The translations under genes and the position numbers were made by a program. The notes below the pieces were generated by a model. The model was not told where the DNA came from, did not search any database, and saw nothing but the letters and a program-made list of their open reading frames with translations. Shown in pieces: positions 22,704 to 36,614 of a stretch of 64,000 nucleotides of DNA. Location: positions 1,054,001 to 1,118,000 of the forward strand of contig CATKHW010000551.1 of the NCBI GenBank assembly GCA_949752795.1, in the 5' to 3' direction. The DNA comes from Hyperoodon ampullatus. Lineage: Eukaryota; Chordata; Mammalia; Artiodactyla; Ziphiidae. Positions within the stretch are counted from its first letter, which is position 1; each line of letters opens with the position of its first letter.

Positions 22704-24442
22704 TTGGACTTGCGGTCAGCTCACCAAAAACGAGTTGAAAAATGGAGCTCAGGGGCACAGCAATTCACAAACTGGCCGAGTAATAAAGGACAACTATCGT
22801 CCAAAAATCTGTTGAGGTAAGGCAACGAGGCGGACTTGAAAGCGAGGCAGAATAGCAGGAAACAGATTTCAAGAGGTACGTTGGAATCGCCTTTAAAGCA
22901 CAGGAAGAGGGGCACAATTTCGACAATGATGCAATTGGCCAAAAAGGGCGTATGCGTTTTCTCCTGAATATATTCAGGAGAAAACGCATACGCCCTTTTT
23001 GGCCAAGCAAGCAAGCGGGCAATGCAAATCTGCACTACAAAGAAGTATCACTTCCCACCGGTCAAAAGGGACATCCACAAATGTGTAAGAACAATAAAGG
23101 CAAGACAGGCCCTGGAGAACAGGGAGCCTTGTTATGCTGATGGGCGGGATGTAATTTGACAACTGCCTCTCTGGAGGAGTGCATTCTGTTCCCTAAAACA
23201 AGTAAAGAACAGAGCTACAGAGCCAAGGGCACTACCAGCCTAGGGAATATACATTGGGAAAACTGAAAATCAATAAGACAGAGCCACCCCAAAATTTAGG
23301 GCTGCACTGCATACAAGGACCTCAACTTGGATACACCTTAAGTATCCCAGAAAATATAAGCATGGTTCAAAAAATAGTGGTACTTACGTATGATGGAATA
23401 TCCCTCAGCCATGAAATCAATGTCATAAGACCAGTAGCAGCAAAATGGGTGGATTCAGGTACGATGATTCTAAGTGAAATAAGTCACACAGAAAAAGAAA
23501 CTTATCATAAGATATCACTTATGAAGATCCTGTAAACATGGCTACACTTGAACTGAGTAAGGAAAGAGAACAGTGTCTCACATTTAGAAAACACTCTTAT
23601 ACCTGCTTAAGGGGGAAGGAGAGGTGGGGTGATGCAAAAAACCAGAGTTTGATATAAGCACAGGTACCGTTCCAAAAACCAACTATGGAATAGACAAGAC
23701 CTACACCGTCCTCAGCGAAAGGGACTCAAAACCCCATATTTCCCGCAGAGGAAAATATCTGACTAGTAAGAATCTTAAAACCTATGTATTGATATGTCTC
23801 CGTAAGGGAATCAAGTGTGTCTAGACTGGCATAAACATGGCAGCGAGAATCAGCTCAAACCCACTATAAAAAGGAATTTCAAAAACAAAACAAAAAAAAC
23901 TGGGAAATTCTTTACAATTCTTTAAGGGTCTCTGATGAAGGCTGGAATGACCCTATCTACAACGACAGCTGGATGTGGCATAAGGAGGGACACTTGGGAC
24001 TGAGACGATTGGTGAGATTGGGTGAGCAAATGCAGACCCTTTAAAGCAATAATGCATGGCACCCATTCCATGGGTCCGATCTCTCCAGGTTGAAGGGAAT
24101 ATTACTACAGCTATAACATGTGCGGGAAACCTAGAGAACGGACACACTGTGAATACGAAAGGTTTCTAAAACTCAACGCATAGTCCCTCCCCTGGTGCTC
24201 CGGTTTGACTTTCCGTCTGCTTTACTATCAACCTCCAAACTTGGAGAGACAGCCCCTTTAACCTCTTGGTTCGTACAGGTTGCCAATTTGGCAGAGGATG
24301 AAAGGGAAGAGGGAGAACCAATGAGAGAGTAGCTGTTAGGCATTTGGACGGTCACATATCACTGTAATTTCCCGGCAGGAAGAAGAATTAACCAAATTCT
24401 CAGCCACCCACCGGGAACCAGTATAGGTCCTGAAGCAAAATT
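22704..24442 (+). repeat. Satellite monomer 14 (type II), 1,739 bp
   Basis: The head shares TTGAGGTAAGG with monomer 7. The body shares ATAAGCATGG, the extra A and CCGATCTCTCC with monomer 10. The tail carries CTCCAAACTTGG (as 11) and GGTCAC (as 2 and 12). This is a patchwork of at least three lineages. Palindrome 22935-23006, perfect over 72 bp. Confidence 0.96.
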
Positions 24443-26180
24443 TTGGACTTGCGGTCAGCTCACCAAAAACGAGTTGAAAAATGGAGCTCAGGGGCACAGC
24501 AATTCACAAACTGGCCGAGTAATAAAGGACAACTATCGTCCAAAAATCTGTTGAGGGAAGGCAACGAGGCGGACTTGAAAGCGAGGCAGAATAGCAGGAA
24601 ACAGATTTAAGAGGTACGTTGGAATCGCCTTTAAAGCACAGGAAGAGGGGCACAACTTCGACAATGATGCACTTGGCCAAAAAGGGCGTATGCGTTTTCT
24701 CCTGAATATATTCAGGAGAAAACGCATACGCCCTTTTTGGCCAAGCAAGCAAGCGGGCAATGCAAATCTGCACTACAAAGAAGTATCACTTCCCACCGGT
24801 CAAAAGGGACATCCACAAAATGTGTAAGAACAAGAAAGGCAAGACAGGCCCTGGAGAACAGGGAGCCTTGTTATGCTGATGGGCGGGATGTAAATTGCCA
24901 ACTGCCTCTCTGGAGGAGTGCATTCTGTTCCCTAAAACAAGTAAAGAACAGAGCTACTGAGCCAAGGGCACTACCAGTCTAGGGAATATACCTTGGGAAA
25001 ACTGAAAATCAATAAGACAGAGCCACCCCAAAATTTAGGGCTGCACTGCATACAAGGACCTCAACTTGGATACACCTTAAGTATCCCAGAAAATATAAAC
25101 ATGGTTCAAAAAATTGTGGTACTTACGTACGATGGAATATCCCTCAGCCATGAAATCAATGTCATAAGACCAGTAGCAGCAAAATGGGTGGATTCAGGTA
25201 CGATGATTCTAAGTGAAATAAGTCACACAGAAAAAGAAACTTATCATAAGATATCACTTATGAAGATCCTGTAAACATGGCTACACTTGAACTGAGTTAG
25301 GAAAGAGAACAGTGTCTCACATTTAGAAAACACTCTTATACCTGCTTAAGGGGGAAGGAGAGGTGGGGTGATGCATAAAACCAGAGTTTGATATAAGCAC
25401 AGGTACCGTTCCAAAAACCAACTATGGAATAGACAAGACCTACACCGTCCTCAGCGAAAGGGACTCAAAACCCCATATTTCCCGCAGAGGAAAATATCTG
25501 ACTAGTAAGAATCTTAAAACCTATGTATTGATATGTCTCCGTAAGGGAATCAAGTGTGTCTAGACTGGCATAAACATGGCAGCGAGAATCAGCTCAAACC
25601 CACTATAAAAAGGAATTTCAAAAACAAAACAAAAAAACTGGGAAATTCTTTACAATTCCTTCAGGGTCTCTGATGAAGGCTGGAATGACCCTATCTACAA
25701 TGACAGCTGGATGTGGCATAAGGAGGGACACTTGGGACTGAGACGATTGGTGAGATTGGGTGAGCAAATGCAGACCCTTTAAAGCAATAATGCATGGCAC
25801 CCATTCCATGGGTCCGAACTCTCCAGGTTGAAGGGAATGTTACTACAGCTATAACATGTGCGGGAAACCTAGAGAACGGACACACTGTGAATACGAAAGG
25901 TTTCTAAAACTCAACGAATAGTCCCTCCCCTGGTGCTCCGGTTTGACTTTCCGTCTGCTTTACTATCAACCTCCCAACTTGGAGAGACAGCCCCTTTAAC
26001 CTCTTGGTTCGCACAGGTTGCCAATTTGGCAGAGGATGAAAGGGAAGAGGGAGAACCAATGAGAGAGTAGCTGTTAGGCATTTGGACGGGCACATATCAC
26101 TGTAATTTCCCGGCAGGAAGAAGAATTAACCAAATTCTCAGCCACCCACCGGGAACCAGTATAGGTCCTGAACCAAAATT
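24443..26180 (+). repeat. Satellite monomer 15 (type I), 1,738 bp
   Basis: One C is lost at GATTTAAGAGG near 24608. GCTACTGAGCC near 24954 and CTACAATGAC near 25696 are private within the interior of the array; the latter recurs near 63951. Palindrome 24672-24745, perfect over 74 bp. Confidence 0.96.
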
Positions 26181-27919
26181 TTGGACTTGCGGTCAGCTCA
26201 CCAAAAACGAGTTGAAAAATGGAGCTCAGGGGCACAGCAATTCACAAACTGGCCGAGTAATAAAGGACAACTATCGTCCAAAAATCTGTTGAGGGAAGGC
26301 AACGAGGCGGACTTGAAAGCGAGGCAGAATAGCAGGAAACAGATTTCAAGAGGTACGTTGGAATCGCCTTTAAAGCACAGGAAGAGGGGCACAACTTCGA
26401 CAATGATGCACTTGGCCAAAAAGGGCGTATGCGTTTTCTCCTGAATATATTCAGGAGAAAACGCATACGCCCTTTTTGGCCAAGCAAGCAAGCGGGCAAT
26501 GCAAATCTGCACTACAAAGAAGTATCACTTCCCACCGGTCAAAAGGGACATCCACAAAATGTGTAAGAACAAGAAAGGCAAGACAGGCCCTGGAGAACAG
26601 GGAGCCTTGTTATGCTGATGGGCGGGATGTAAATTGCCAACTGCCTCTCTGGAGGAGTGTATTCTGTTCCCTAAAACAAGTAAAGAACAGAGCTACAGAG
26701 CCAAGGGCACTACCAGTCTAGGGAATATACCTTGGGAAAACTGAAAATCAATAAGACAGAGCCACCCCAAAATTTAGGGCTGCACTGCATACAAGGGCCT
26801 CAACTTGGATACACCTTAAGTATCCCAGAAAATATAAACATGGTTCAAAAAATTGTGATACTTACATACGATGGAATATCCCTCAGCCATGAAATCAATG
26901 TCATAAGACCAGTAGCAGCAAAATGGGTGGATTCAGGTACGATGATTCTAAGTGAAATAAGTCACACAGAAAAAGAAACTTATCATAAGATATCACTTAT
27001 GAAGATCCTGTAAACATGGCTACACTTGAACTGAGTTAGGAAAGAGAACAGTGTCTCACATTTAGAAAACACTCTTATACCTGCTTAAGGGGGAAGGAGA
27101 GGTGGGGTGATGCATAAAACCAGAGTTTGATATAAGCACAGGTACCGTTCCAAAAACCAACTATGGAATAGACAAGACCTACACCGTCCTCAGCGAAAGG
27201 GACTCAAAACCCCATATTTCCCGCAGAGGAAAATATCTGACTAGTAAGAATCTTAAAACCTATGTATTGATATGTCTCCGTAAGGGAATCAAGTGTGTCT
27301 AGACTGGCATAAACATGGCAGCGAGAATCAGCTCAAACCCACTATAAAAAGGAATTTCAAAAACAAAACAAAAAAACTGGGAAATTCTTTACAATTCCTT
27401 CAGGGTCTCTGATGAAGGCTGGAATGACCCTATCTACAACGACAGCTGGATGTGGCATAAGGAGGGACACTTGGGACTGAGACGATTGGTGAGATTGGGT
27501 GAGCAAATGCAGACCCTTTAAAGCAATAATGCATGGCACCCATTCCATGGGTCCGAACTCTCCAGGTTGAAGGGAATGTTACTACAGCTATAACATGTGC
27601 GGGAAACCTAGAGAACGGACACACTGTGAATACGAAAGGTTTCTAAAACTCAACGAATAGTCCCTCCCCTGGTGCTCCGGTTTGACTTTCCGTCTGCTTT
27701 ACTATCAACCTCCCAACTTGGAGAGACAGCCCCTTTAACCTCTTGGTTCGCACAGGTTGCCAATTTGGAAGAGGATGAAAGGGAAGAGGGAGAACAAATG
27801 AGAGAGTAGCTGTTAGGCATTTGGACGGGCACATATCACTGTAATTTCCCGGCAGGAAGAAGAATTAACCAAATTCTCAGCCACCCACCGGGAACCAGTA
27901 TAGGTCCTGAACCAAAATT
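26181..27919 (+). repeat. Satellite monomer 16 (type I with class C-like tail), 1,739 bp
   Basis: AGTGTATTC near 26656 and TTGTGATAC near 26853 are private. The tail carries TTTGGAAGAGG (27769) and GAACAAATG, the class C tail markers. The left boundary of the higher-order block therefore falls within this monomer. Palindrome 26411-26484, perfect over 74 bp. Confidence 0.96.
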
Positions 27920-29658
27920 TTGGACTTGCGGTCAGCTCACCAAAAACGAGTGGAAAAATGGAGCTCAGGGGCACAGCAATTCACAAACTGGCCGAGTAAT
28001 AAAGGACAACTATCGTCCAAAAATCTGTTGAGGGAAGGCAACGAGGCGGACTTGGAAGCGAGGCAGAATAGCAGGAAACAGATTTCAAGAGGTACGTTGG
28101 AATCGCCTTTAAAGCACAGGAAGAGGGGCACAACTTCGACAATGATGCACTTGGCCAAAAAGGGCGTATGCGTTTTCTCCTGAATATATTCAGGAGAAAA
28201 CGCATACGCCCTTTTTGGCCAAGCAAGCAAGCGGGCAATGCAAATCTGCACTACAAAGAAGTATCACTTCCCACCGGTCAAAAGGGACATCCACAAAATG
28301 TGTAAGAACAAGAAAGGCAAGACAGGCCCTGGAGAACAGGGAGCCTTGTTATGCTGATGGGCGGGATGTAAATTGCCAACTGCCTCTCTGGAGGAGTGCA
28401 TTCTGTTCCCTAAAACAAGTAAAGAACAGAGCTACAGAGCCAAGGGCACTACCAGTCTAGGGAATATACCTTGGGAAAACTGAAAATCAATAAGACAGAG
28501 CCACCCCAAAATTTAGGGCTGCACTGCATACAAGGACCTCAACTTGGATACACCTTAAGTATCCCAGAAAATATAAACATGGTTCAAAAAATTGTGGTAC
28601 TTACGTACGATGGAATATCCCTCAGCCATGAAATCAATGTCATAAGACCAGTAGCAGCAAAATGGGTGGATTCAGGTACGATGATTCTAAGTGAAATAAG
28701 TCACACAGAAAAAGAAACTTATCATAAGATATCACTTATGAAGATCCTGTAAACATGGCTACACTTGAACTGAGTTAGGAAAGAGAACAGTGTCTCACAT
28801 TTAGAAAACACTCTTATACCTGCTTAAGGTTGAAGGAGAGGTGGGGTGATGCATAAAACCAGAGTTTGATATAAGCACAGGTACCGTTCCAAAAACCAAC
28901 TATGGAATAGACAAGACCTACACCGTCCTCAGAGAAAGGGACTCAAAACCCCATATTTCCCGCAGAGGAAAGTATCTGACCAGTAAGAATCTTAAAACCT
29001 ATGTATTGATATGTCTCCATAAGGGAATCAAGTGTGTCTAGACTGGCATAAACATGGCAGCGAGAATCAGCTCAAACCCACTATAAAAAGGATTTTCAAA
29101 AACAAAACAAAAAAACTGGGAAATTCTTTACAATTCCTTCAGGGTCTCTGATGAAAGCTGGAATGACCCTATCTACAAGGACAGCTGGATGTGGCATAAG
29201 GAGGGACACTTGGGACTGAGACGATTGGTGAGATTGGGTGAGCAAATGCAGACCCTTTAAAGCAATAATGCATGGCACCCATTCCATGGGTCCGAACTCT
29301 CCAGGTTGAAGGGAATGTTACTACAGCTATAACATGTGCGGGAAACCTAGAGAACGGACACACTGTGAATACGAAAGGTTTCTAAAACTCAACGAATAGT
29401 CCCTCTCCTGGTGCTCCGGTTTGACTTTCCGTCTGCTTTTCTATCAACCTCCCAACTTGGAGAGACAGCCCCTTTAACCTCTTGGTTCGCACAGGTTGCC
29501 AATTTGGCAGAGGATGAAAGGGAAGAGTGAGAACCAATGAGAGAGTAGCTGTTAGGCATTTGTAGGGGCACATATCACTGTAATTTCCCGGCAGGAAGAA
29601 GAATTAACCAAATTCTCAGCCACCCACCGGGAACCAGTATAGGTCCTGAACCAAAATT
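27920..29658 (+). repeat. Satellite monomer 17, class A, 1,739 bp
   Basis: First class A unit of the higher-order block. AAGGTTGAAGG near 28827 is found here and in monomer 13 but not in later A units, so this copy retains an older variant. Palindrome 28150-28223, perfect over 74 bp. Confidence 0.96.
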
Positions 29659-31397
29659 TTGGACTTGCGGTCAGCTCACCAAAAACGAGTTGAAAAATGG
29701 AGCTCAGGGGCACAGCAATTCACAAACTGGCCGAGTAATAAAGGACAACTATCGTCCAAAAATCTGTTGAGGGAAGGCAACGAGGCGGACTTGAAAGCGA
29801 GGCAGAATAGCAGGAAACAGATTTCAAGAGGTACGTTGGAATCGCCTTTAAAGCACAGGAAGAGGGGCACAACTTCGACAATGATGCACTTGGCCAAAAA
29901 GGGCGTATGCGTTTTCTCCTGAATATATTCAGGAGAAAACGCATACGCCCTTTTTGGCCAAGCAAGCAAGCGGGCAATGCAAATCTGCACTACAAAGAAG
30001 TATCACTTCCCACCGGTCAAAAGGGACATCCACAAAATGTGTAAGAACAAGAAAGGCAAGACAGGCCCTGGAGAACAGGGAGCCTTGTTATGCTGATGGG
30101 CGGGATGTAAATTGCCAACTGCCTCTCTGGAGGAGTGCATTCTGTTCCCTAAAACAAGTAAAGAACAGAGCTACAGAGCCAAGGGCACTACCAGTCTAGG
30201 GAATATACCTTGGGAAAACTGAAAATCAATAAGACAGAGCCACCCCAAAATTTAGGGCTGCACTGCATACAAGGACCTCAACTTGGATACAACTTAAGTA
30301 TCCCAGAAAATATAAACATGGTTCAAAAAATTGTGGTACTTACGTACGATGGAATATCCCTCAGCCATGAAATCAATGTCATAAGACCAGTAGCAGCAAA
30401 ATGGGTGGATTCAGGTACGATGATTCTAAGTGAAATAAGTCACACAGAAAAAGAAACTTATCATAAGATATCACTTATGAAGATCCTGTAAACATGGCTA
30501 CACTTGAACTGAGTTAGGAAAGAGAACAGTGTCTCACATTTAGAAAACACTCTTATACCTGCTTAAGGGGGAAGGAGAGGTGGGGTGATGCATAAAACCA
30601 GAGTTTGATATAAGCACAGGTACCGTTCCAAAAACCAACTATGGAATAGACAAGACCTACACCGTCCTCAGCGAAAGGGACTCAAAACCCCATATTTCCC
30701 GCAGAGGAAAATATCTGACTAGTAAGAATCTTAAAACCTATGTATTGATATGTCTCCGTAAGGGAATCAAGTGTGTCTAGACTGGCATAAACATGGCAGC
30801 GAGAATCAGCTCAAACCCACTATAAAAAGGAATTTCAAAAACAAAACAAAAAAACTGGGAAATTCTTTACAATTCCTTCAGGGTCTCTGATGAAGGCTGG
30901 AATGACCCTATCTACAACGACAGCTGGATGTGGCATAAGGAGGGACACTTGGGACTGAGACGATTGGTGAGATTGGGTGAGCAAATGCAGACCCTTTAAA
31001 GCAATAATGCATGGCACCCATTCCATGGGTCCGAACTCTCCAGGTTGAAGGGAATGTTACTACAGCTATAACATGTGCGGGAAACATAGAGAACGGACAC
31101 ACTGTGAATACGAAAGGTTTCTAAAACTCAACGAATAGTCCCTCTCCTGGTGCTCCGGTTTGACTTTCCGTCTGCGTTACTATCAACCTCCCAACTTGGA
31201 GAGACAGCCCCTTTAACCTCTTGGTTCGCACAGGTTGCCAATTTGGCAGAGGATGAAAGGGAAGAGGGAGAACCAATGAGAGAGTAGCTGTTAGGCATTT
31301 GGAGGGGCACATATCACTGTAATTTCCCGGCAGGAAGAAGAATTAACCAAATTCTCAGCCACCCACCGGGAACCAGTATAGGTCCTGAACCAAAATT
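29659..31397 (+). repeat. Satellite monomer 18, class B, 1,739 bp
   Basis: ATACAACTTAAG with A at 30292, AAACATAGAG near 31083, CTGCGTTAC near 31172 and TTTGGAGGGG near 31300. Palindrome 29889-29962, perfect over 74 bp. Confidence 0.96.
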
Positions 31398-33136
31398 TTG
31401 GACTTGCGGTCAGCTCACCAAAAACGAGTTGAAAAATGGAGCTCAGGGGCACAGCAATTCACAAACTGGCCGAGTAATAAAGGACAACTATCGTCCAAAA
31501 ATCTGTTGAGGGAAGGCAACGAGGCAGACTTGAAAGCGAGGCAGAATAGCAGGAAACAGATTTCAATAGGTACGTTGGAATCGCCTTTAAAGCACAGGAA
31601 GAGGGGCACAACTTCGACAATGATGCACTTGGCCAAAAAGGGCGTATGCGTTTTCTCCTGAATATATTCAGGAGAAAACGCATACGCCCTTTTTGGCCAA
31701 GCAAGCAAGCGGGCAATGCAAATCTGCACTACAAAGAAGTATCACTTCCCACCGGTCAAAAGGGACATCCACAAAATGTGTAAGAACAAGAAAGGCAAGA
31801 CAGGCCCTGGAGAACAGGGAGCCTTGTTATGCTGATGGGCGGGATGTAAATTGCCAACTGCCTCTCTGGAGGAGTGCATTCTGTTCCCTAAAACAAGTAA
31901 AGAACAGAGCTACAGAGCCAAGGGCACTACCAGTCTAGGGAATATACCTTGGGAAAACTGAAAATCAATAAGACAGAGCCACCCCAAAATTTAGGGCTGC
32001 ATTGCATACAAGGGCCTCAACTTGGATACACCTTAAGTATCCCAGAAAATATAAACATGGTTCAAAAAATTGTGGTACTTACGTACGATGGAATATCCCT
32101 CAGCCATGAAATCAATGTCATAAGACCAGTAGCAGCAAAATGGGTGGATTCAGGTACGATGATTCTAAGTGAAATAAGTCACACAGAAAAAGAAACTTAT
32201 CATAAGATATCACTTATGAAGATCCTGTAAACATGGCTACACTTGAACTGAGTTAGGAAAGAGAACAGTGTCTCACATTTAGAAAACACTCTTATACCTG
32301 CTTAAGGGGGAAGGAGAGGTGGGGTGATGCATAAAACCAGAGTTTGATATAAGCACAGGTACCGTTCCAAAAACCAACTATGGAATAGACAAGACCTACA
32401 CCGTCCTCAGCGAAAGGGACTCAAAACCCCATATTTCCCGCAGAGGAAATTATCTGACTAGTAAGAATCTTAAAACCTATGTATTGATATGTCTCCATAA
32501 GGGAATCAAGTGTGTCTAGACTGGCATAAACATGGCAGCGAGAATCAGCTCAAACCCACTATAAAAAGGATTTTCAAAAACAAAACAAAAAAACTGGGAA
32601 ATTCTTTACAATTCCTTCAGGGTCTCTGATGAAGGCTGGAATGACCCTATCTACAACGACAGCTGGATGTGGCATAAGGAGGGACACTTGGGACTGAGAC
32701 GATTGGTGAGATTGGGTGAGCAAATGCAGACCCTTTAAAGCAATAATGCATGGCACCCATTCCATGGGTCCGAACTCTCCAGGTTGAAGGGAATGTTACT
32801 ACAGCTATAACATGTGCGGGAAACCTAGAGAACGGACACACTGTGAATACGAAAGGTTTCTAAAACTCAACGAATAGTCCCTCTCCTGGTGCTCCGGTTT
32901 GACTTTCCGTCTGCTTTACTATCAACCTCCCAACTTGGAGAGACAGCCCCTTTAACCTCTTGGTTCGCACAGGTTGCCAATTTGGAAGAGGATGAAAGGG
33001 AAGAGGGAGAACAAATGAGAGAGTAGCTGTTAGGCATTTGGACGGGCACATATCACTGTAATTTCCCGGCAGGAAGAAGAATTAACCAAATTCTCAGCCA
33101 CCCACCGGGAACCAGTATAGGTCCTGAACCAAAATT
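31398..33136 (+). repeat. Satellite monomer 19, class C without the head deletion, 1,739 bp
   Basis: Has the class C markers AGGCAGAC near 31523 and CAATAGGTAC near 31565. It keeps the full GGACTTGCGG at its head, unlike later C units, so it represents the earlier state. Palindrome 31628-31701, perfect over 74 bp. Confidence 0.96.
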
Positions 33137-34875
33137 TTGGACTTGCGGTCAGCTCACCAAAAACGAGTGGAAAAATGGAGCTCAGGGGCACAGCAATTCA
33201 CAAACTGGCCGAGTAATAAAGGACAACTATCGTCCAAAAATCTGTTGAGGGAAGGCAACGAGGCGGACTTGGAAGCGAGGCAGAATAGCAGGAAACAGAT
33301 TTCAAGAGGTACGTTGGAATCGCCTTTAAAGCACAGGAAGAGGGGCACAACTTCGACAATGATGCACTTGGCCAAAAAGGGCGTATGCGTTTTCTCCTGA
33401 ATATATTCAGGAGAAAACGCATACGCCCTTTTTGGCCAAGCAAGCAAGCGGGCAATGCAAATCTGCACTACAAAGAAGTATCACTTCCCACCGGTCAAAA
33501 GGGACATCCACAAAATGTGTAAGAACAAGAAAGGCAAGACAGGCCCTGGAGAACAGGGAGCCTTGTTATGCTGATGGGCGGGATGTAAATTGCCAACTGC
33601 CTCTCTGGAGGAGTGCATTCTGTTCCCTAAAACAAGTAAAGAACAGAGCTACAGAGCCAAGGGCACTACCAGTCTAGGGAATATACCTTGGGAAAACTGA
33701 AAATCAATAAGACAGAGCCACCCCAAAATTTAGGGCTGCACTGCATACAAGGACCTCAACTTGGATACACCTTAAGTATCCCAGAAAATATAAACATGGT
33801 TCAAAAAATTGTGGTACTTACGTACGATGGAATATCCCTCAGCCATGAAATCAATGTCATAAGACCAGTAGCAGCAAAATGGGTGGATTCAGGTACGATG
33901 ATTCTAAGTGAAATAAGTCACACAGAAAAAGAAACTTATCATAAGATATCACTTATGAAGATCCTGTAAACATGGCTACACTTGAACTGAGTTAGGAAAG
34001 AGAACAGTGTCTCACATTTAGAAAACACTCTTATACCTGCTTAAGGGGGAAGGAGAGGTGGGGTGATGCATAAAACCAGAGTTTGATATAAGCACAGGTA
34101 CCGTTCCAAAAACCAACTATGGAATAGACAAGACCTACACCGTCCTCAGAGAAAGGGACTCAAAACCCCATATTTCCCGCAGAGGAAAGTATCTGACCAG
34201 TAAGAATCTTAAAACCTATGTATTGATATGTCTCCATAAGGGAATCAAGTGTGTCTAGACTGGCATAAACATGGCAGCGAGAATCAGCTCAAACCCACTA
34301 TAAAAAGGATTTTCAAAAACAAAACAAAAAAACTGGGAAATTCTTTACAATTCCTTCAGGGTCTCTGATGAAAGCTGGAATGACCCTATCTACAAGGACA
34401 GCTGGATGTGGCATAAGGAGGGACACTTGGGACTGAGACGATTGGTGAGATTGGGTGAGCAAATGCAGACCCTTTAAAGCAATAATGCATGGCACCCATT
34501 CCATGGGTCCGAACTCTCCAGGTTGAAGGGAATGTTACTACAGCTATAACATGTGCGGGAAACCTAGAGAACGGACACACTGTGAATACGAAAGGTTTCT
34601 AAAACTCAACGAATAGTCCCTCTCCTGGTGCTCCGGTTTGACTTTCCGTCTGCTTTTCTATCAACCTCCCAACTTGGAGAGACAGCCCCTTTAACCTCTT
34701 GGTTCGCACAGGTTGCCAATTTGGCAGAGGATGAAAGGGAAGAGTGAGAACCAATGAGAGAGTAGCTGTTAGGCATTTGTAGGGGCACATATCACTGTAA
34801 TTTCCCGGCAGGAAGAAGAATTAACCAAATTCTCAGCCACCCACCGGGAACCAGTATAGGTCCTGAACCAAAATT
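33137..34875 (+). repeat. Satellite monomer 20, class A, 1,739 bp
   Basis: Same markers as monomer 17, except that the G-rich tract is the standard AAGGGGGAAGG. Palindrome 33367-33440, perfect over 74 bp. Confidence 0.96.
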
Positions 34876-36614
34876 TTGGACTTGCGGTCAGCTCACCAAA
34901 AACGAGTTGAAAAATGGAGCTCAGGGGCACAGCAATTCACAAACTGGCCGAGTAATAAAGGACAACTATCGTCCAAAAATCTGTTGAGGGAAGGCAACGA
35001 GGCGGACTTGAAAGCGAGGCAGAATAGCAGGAAACAGATTTCAAGAGGTACGTTGGAATCGCCTTTAAAGCACAGGAAGAGGGGCACAACTTCGACAATG
35101 ATGCACTTGGCCAAAAAGGGCGTATGCGTTTTCTCCTGAATATATTCAGGAGAAAACGCATACGCCCTTTTTGGCCAAGCAAGCAAGCGGGCAATGCAAA
35201 TCTGCACTACAAAGAAGTATCACTTCCCACCGGTCAAAAGGGACATCCACAAAATGTGTAAGAACAAGAAAGGCAAGACAGGCCCTGGAGAACAGGGAGC
35301 CTTGTTATGCTGATGGGCGGGATGTAAATTGCCAACTGCCTCTCTGGAGGAGTGCATTCTGTTCCCTAAAACAAGTAAAGAACAGAGCTACAGAGCCAAG
35401 GGCACTACCAGTCTAGGGAATATACCTTGGGAAAACTGAAAATCAATAAGACAGAGCCACCCCAAAATTTAGGGCTGCACTGCATACAAGGACCTCAACT
35501 TGGATACAACTTAAGTATCCCAGAAAATATAAACATGGTTCAAAAAATTGTGGTACTTACGTACGATGGAATATCCCTCAGCCATGAAATCAATGTCATA
35601 AGACCAGTAGCAGCAAAATGGGTGGATTCAGGTACGATGATTCTAAGTGAAATAAGTCACACAGAAAAAGAAACTTATCATAAGATATCACTTATGAAGA
35701 TCCTGTAAACATGGCTACACTTGAACTGAGTTAGGAAAGAGAACAGTGTCTCACATTTAGAAAACACTCTTATACCTGCTTAAGGGGGAAGGAGAGGTGG
35801 GGTGATGCATAAAACCAGAGTTTGATATAAGCACAGGTACCGTTCCAAAAACCAACTATGGAATAGACAAGACCTACACCGTCCTCAGCGAAAGGGACTC
35901 AAAACCCCATATTTCCCGCAGAGGAAAATATCTGACTAGTAAGAATCTTAAAACCTATGTATTGATATGTCTCCGTAAGGGAATCAAGTGTGTCTAGACT
36001 GGCATAAACATGGCAGCGAGAATCAGCTCAAACCCACTATAAAAAGGAATTTCAAAAACAAAACAAAAAAACTGGGAAATTCTTTACAATTCCTTCAGGG
36101 TCTCTGATGAAGGCTGGAATGACCCTATCTACAACGACAGCTGGATGTGGCATAAGGAGGGACACTTGGGACTGAGACGATTGGTGAGATTGGGTGAGCA
36201 AATGCAGACCCTTTAAAGCAATAATGCATGGCACCCATTCCATGGGTCCGAACTCTCCAGGTTGAAGGGAATGTTACTACAGCTATAACATGTGCGGGAA
36301 ACATAGAGAACGGACACACTGTGAATACGAAAGGTTTCTAAAACTCAACGAATAGTCCCTCTCCTGGTGCTCCGGTTTGACTTTCCGTCTGCGTTACTAT
36401 CAACCTCCCAACTTGGAGAGACAGCCCCTTTAACCTCTTGGTTCGCACAGGTTGCCAATTTGGCAGAGGATGAAAGGGAAGAGGGAGAACCAATGAGAGA
36501 GTAGCTGTTAGGCATTTGGAGGGGCACATATCACTGTAATTTCCCGGCAGGAAGAAGAATTAACCAAATTCTCAGCCACCCACCGGGAACCAGTATAGGT
36601 CCTGAACCAAAATT
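34876..36614 (+). repeat. Satellite monomer 21, class B, 1,739 bp
   Basis: Appears identical to monomer 18 at every marker read. Palindrome 35106-35179, perfect over 74 bp. Confidence 0.96.
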